From the NCBI GenBank assembly GCA_021823425.1, contig JAKANX010000059.1, forward strand, positions 1-6,541: a stretch of DNA of 6,541 bases, in the 5' to 3' direction. Both the position numbers and the translations under genes were made by a program. The notes beneath the pieces are model-generated. The model did not search any database. It was not told the origin of the DNA and saw nothing but the letters and a program-made list of their open reading frames with translations. Positions 4,826 through 6,541 of this stretch are shown piece after piece (the first letter of the stretch is position 1; every line of letters starts with the position of its first letter). The DNA comes from Microcaldota archaeon. Lineage in GTDB: Archaea; Micrarchaeota; Micrarchaeia; Anstonellales; Bilamarchaeaceae.

Positions 4826-5488
4826 AGACTTGTTTTCCTGTGCGAGCGCGAACGGCGCCTGCACCAGCCTTATCGTGTAATTGTTTCCTTCCTCCTTGAG
4901 CATTATCCTTTCCCTCTGGTCAACCCATATCTTCCTGCTGGAGTTGCCAAGGAAGCCCGTTTCATTCACGTCCACGATGTACGCCGCCCGCCCGTAAATG
5001 GTGCCGGTGCCCGCATAGGACACGGAGAATTCCGAGATGGGCTCGCGGGTTATGCTGTTTTGCAGCTCCGCGTGCCACGAGAAGCCGGGCGAGAGCGCGA
5101 GCATCCACGGCGAGAAGAAGAAGAAGTCGGGCGACGAGAGGCTCCTGTTGTCCCCCCCGTCGCGGCCGTCCGGCGCTATGCACACGGATTCGTTGGAGCC
5201 CTGGATGACCGCCAAGGTGCAGTTGGCGAATATTATCCGGGTTGCATTTCCGCCGACAGGCTTGCGGCCGAAAACGAACGCGACCGTGTCCGTGCGGTTC
5301 ATGTAGTCCGTTCCGTATGCGAGCCCGTCGCCCGGCCGCATGGCGAATTCCGCGTTCTTGGGGAGCGGGGCCTCGTCCACGTACGCGGGATTGAAGCCGG
5401 ACGAGAACAGCAGGAAGGAAAGCGCCATCAGCCCCAGCACCAGAAACAGCGAGAGAAGGAAAATCCTGGACAATTCGGATTTGAACAT
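4817..5488 (-). CDS. Single-TM surface protein rich in N-glycosylation sequons
   Basis: A 223-residue protein with a short basic/acidic N-terminus and one strong hydrophobic helix (about 9-29), read as an uncleaved signal anchor or signal peptide; the rest would be outside the cell. The ectodomain has nine N-x-S/T sequons (N64, N81, N89, N99, N114, N175, N182, N203, N219), far more than expected for its size. It has only two cysteines, C90 and C103, which could form a disulfide. The segment GRAAYIVDVNE...RKIWVDQRERIMLKEE (about 166-200) recalls the strands of LolA/RseB-like folds (lipid- or lipoprotein-binding), where a Y-x-V-D strand is followed by a W-V-D strand; this is a weak resemblance, not an assignment. 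It lies 40 bases downstream of the FN3 protein gene on the same strand. Function unknown. Confidence 0.85.
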   Translation of the reverse strand: MFKSELSRIFLLSLFLVLGLMALSFLLFSSGFNPAYVDEAPLPKNAEFAMRPGDGLAYGTDYMNRTDTVAFVFGRKPVGGNATRIIFANCTLAVIQGSNESVCIAPDGRDGGDNRSLSSPDFFFFSPWMLALSPGFSWHAELQNSITREPISEFSVSYAGTGTIYGRAAYIVDVNETGFLGNSSRKIWVDQRERIMLKEEGNNYTIRLVQAPFALAQENKSEN

Positions 5489-5508
5489 GGGGAAAATAGG
5501 GGAATGGA

Positions 5509-5517
5509 AAATAAAAG
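5509..5517 (-). promoter_or_regulatory. T-rich element between the two surface-protein genes (TATA-like or terminator)
   Basis: On the minus strand the 40-base gap contains CCCTTTTATTTTCC. Its TTTTATTT lies 20-28 bases before the ATG at 5488, suiting a TATA box of a leaderless gene. The same T-run is also placed to end transcription of the upstream gene, which stops at 5529. The sequence does not decide between the two. Confidence 0.4.
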
Positions 5518-5528
5518 GGTTGCTCCGG

Positions 5529-6482
5529 CTACTTCACGGCCGCGGTCGTGGAAACCGCCGAAGACGGGTTTCCGGCCTGGTCCGTGCATTTCACCGAGAA
5601 AGAGTGCGAGCCTGAAGGAAGCTGCTGCTGGTATGCGTAGGTGCCAACGCCTCCGGAAAGCGGAACCTTTATCGTGCTTTCCGTGCCGTCTGTATTCACG
5701 GTGCACTGCGCGTACGGGCTCACCGCGTCCTTGGCCATGAGGTTGATTTGCACCGCGCCCGGAAGCGGCGTTACAACGTAGGATACGAGCGGCGCGTGCT
5801 GGTCCAGCGTCACGGAGGCGATTGCGATGTCGCTCTCCCCGCTGTTCCTGCACTGGTAGGCGACCATGCGTACGCCGTCGTCGCCCCCGCTCAGGGTCCA
5901 GATTTTGGCAGCCTTGTACGCCTCCCATGCGCCCCATTCGGGGTCCTCGTCGTTCTTGTACCTGCATTCCTTGGCGTCCTTTGCCGAGAGGAAGAGCTGG
6001 ACGGTCCTGGAGGTCGCGTATTCGCCGCCGCTGTTGATTGCGATGGCGAGCCCGGAGGGCATTATTTTCGCGACGATTACCTCAAGCTGCCTCGTGTTGC
6101 CGTCCTCGCTGCTGTTGAGGACCGCGCGGATTGTGTAATAGTAGGTGCCCGAATCAACGGCGTCGCTGTACGAGAGCGCCGCGACAGGGAGGGAATTGAG
6201 CCTCGGCCCGAGCGTGCCCTGCTGCGCGCTCCGGTAGATGTTGTAGCCCCCCACGCCCGGAGTCGCGGATGCGTTCCACATCAGGGAAACTACGCCGTTG
6301 TCCACGCTCGCGTACACGGACGGGACCGGCGCGACAACGTCCAGCGGGGCGGTGGAGACAAGCGCTATGGACGAGCTCGCTATGAAAATGAGTATCGCGA
6401 CTGCGACTATCAGCACGTACCTGTCCTCCTTTATCGTGTCCAGAAATCCCTTCTCGGACTTTTCCGCGTCGCGTTTGGCCAT
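5529..6482 (-). CDS. Cell-surface protein with TM anchor, fibronectin type III and two Ig-like modules
   Basis: A 317-residue protein with a charged cytoplasmic N-terminus (1-21), one TM helix (about 22-43), and an extracellular part of three beta-sandwich modules. Module 1 (about 50-138) is a fibronectin type III domain: PSVYASVDNGVVSLMWNAS, GYNIYRS (79-85), then the F/G strand region TYYYTIRAV (113-121). Module 2 (about 143-228) has the archaeal surface-protein pattern INSGGEY, SRTVQLFL, CRYKNDE, a Trp-rich middle (W183, W186, W195), DGVRMVAYQCRN and LDQHAP; C173 and C211 may form a disulfide. Module 3 (about 229-314) ends in SFSVKCTDQAGN; C260 and C299 may pair. Such proteins act in adhesion or envelope assembly. 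The ATG at 6482 has GGTGGTG at 6491-6485 just upstream. Confidence 0.9.
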   Translation of the reverse strand: MAKRDAEKSEKGFLDTIKEDRYVLIVAVAILIFIASSSIALVSTAPLDVVAPVPSVYASVDNGVVSLMWNASATPGVGGYNIYRSAQQGTLGPRLNSLPVAALSYSDAVDSGTYYYTIRAVLNSSEDGNTRQLEVIVAKIMPSGLAIAINSGGEYATSRTVQLFLSAKDAKECRYKNDEDPEWGAWEAYKAAKIWTLSGGDDGVRMVAYQCRNSGESDIAIASVTLDQHAPLVSYVVTPLPGAVQINLMAKDAVSPYAQCTVNTDGTESTIKVPLSGGVGTYAYQQQLPSGSHSFSVKCTDQAGNPSSAVSTTAAVK

Positions 6483-6484
6483 AG

Positions 6485-6519
6485 CACCACCATAATAGAT
6501 AAGATTACCACATATTTAA
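6485..6519 (-). promoter_or_regulatory. Promoter and ribosome-binding region of the FN3 surface-protein gene
   Basis: On the minus strand TTAAATAT (6519-6512) is a TATA-like element 30-37 bases before the ATG at 6482, and GGTGGTG (6491-6485) is a Shine-Dalgarno-like run 2-4 bases from it, closer than usual. With normal TATA spacing the transcript would start near 6489, inside the GGTGGTG, so the mRNA has a very short leader and the Shine-Dalgarno may be partly missing. Confidence 0.45.
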
Positions 6520-6541
6520 TGGATTGGCTTCTTTTTAAAGG

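Noticed and set aside
5060..5740. Plus-strand open frame of 226 codons opposite the surface proteins
   Set aside because: It runs through two genes with clear TM anchors, sequons and FN3 motifs on the other strand. Arg-rich shadow translation.

Overview
The window looks like chromosomal DNA of a GC-rich archaeon. A recognisable RpoK (archaeal RNA polymerase subunit K) and a tRNA-Trp(CCA) interrupted by a small intron after position 37 both point to Archaea. So do TATA boxes about 25-30 bases upstream of leaderless or short-leader starts, and GGTGA/AGGTG-type Shine-Dalgarno sites. Many ATA and AGG codons and the style of the surface proteins (one TM anchor plus FN3/Ig-like modules) would suit a DPANN lineage such as Micrarchaeota or Diapherotrites. 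That placement is inference.

Layout. (1) 1-1387, minus strand: two tandem paralogous membrane proteins of an unrecognised family. The second in transcription order is cut by the window edge (567 to 1). (2) 1388-1560: divergent intergenic region with a TATA box for the minus operon and a palindrome-rich stretch in front of the plus operon. (3) 1561-3399, plus: a DHH/DHHA1 phosphoesterase (RecJ-like) followed 3 bases later by a small membrane-anchored bacterial-PH-domain protein. (4) 3400-3759: no protein gene. It holds an intron-containing tRNA-Trp(CCA) at 3446-3539, then three back-to-back inverted repeats at 3545-3652 that may be an undescribed structured RNA or a processing/termination element, then a strong TATA box. 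(5) 3760-4803, plus: a second, longer PH-domain membrane protein with coiled-coil, Pro/Glu and Lys-rich tail, then rpoK. (6) 4817-6482, minus, convergent with rpoK: two surface-exposed single-TM proteins, one with three Ig-like modules and one with nine N-glycosylation sequons.

Functionally the window mixes core information processing (nuclease, RNAP subunit, tRNA) with cell-envelope proteins. The two PH proteins are clear paralogs on either side of the tRNA. The two surface proteins may be one transcription unit. No CRISPR array, transposase, integrase or rRNA was seen. The least explained parts are the hairpin cluster at 3545-3652 and the tandem membrane-protein family at 1-1387.
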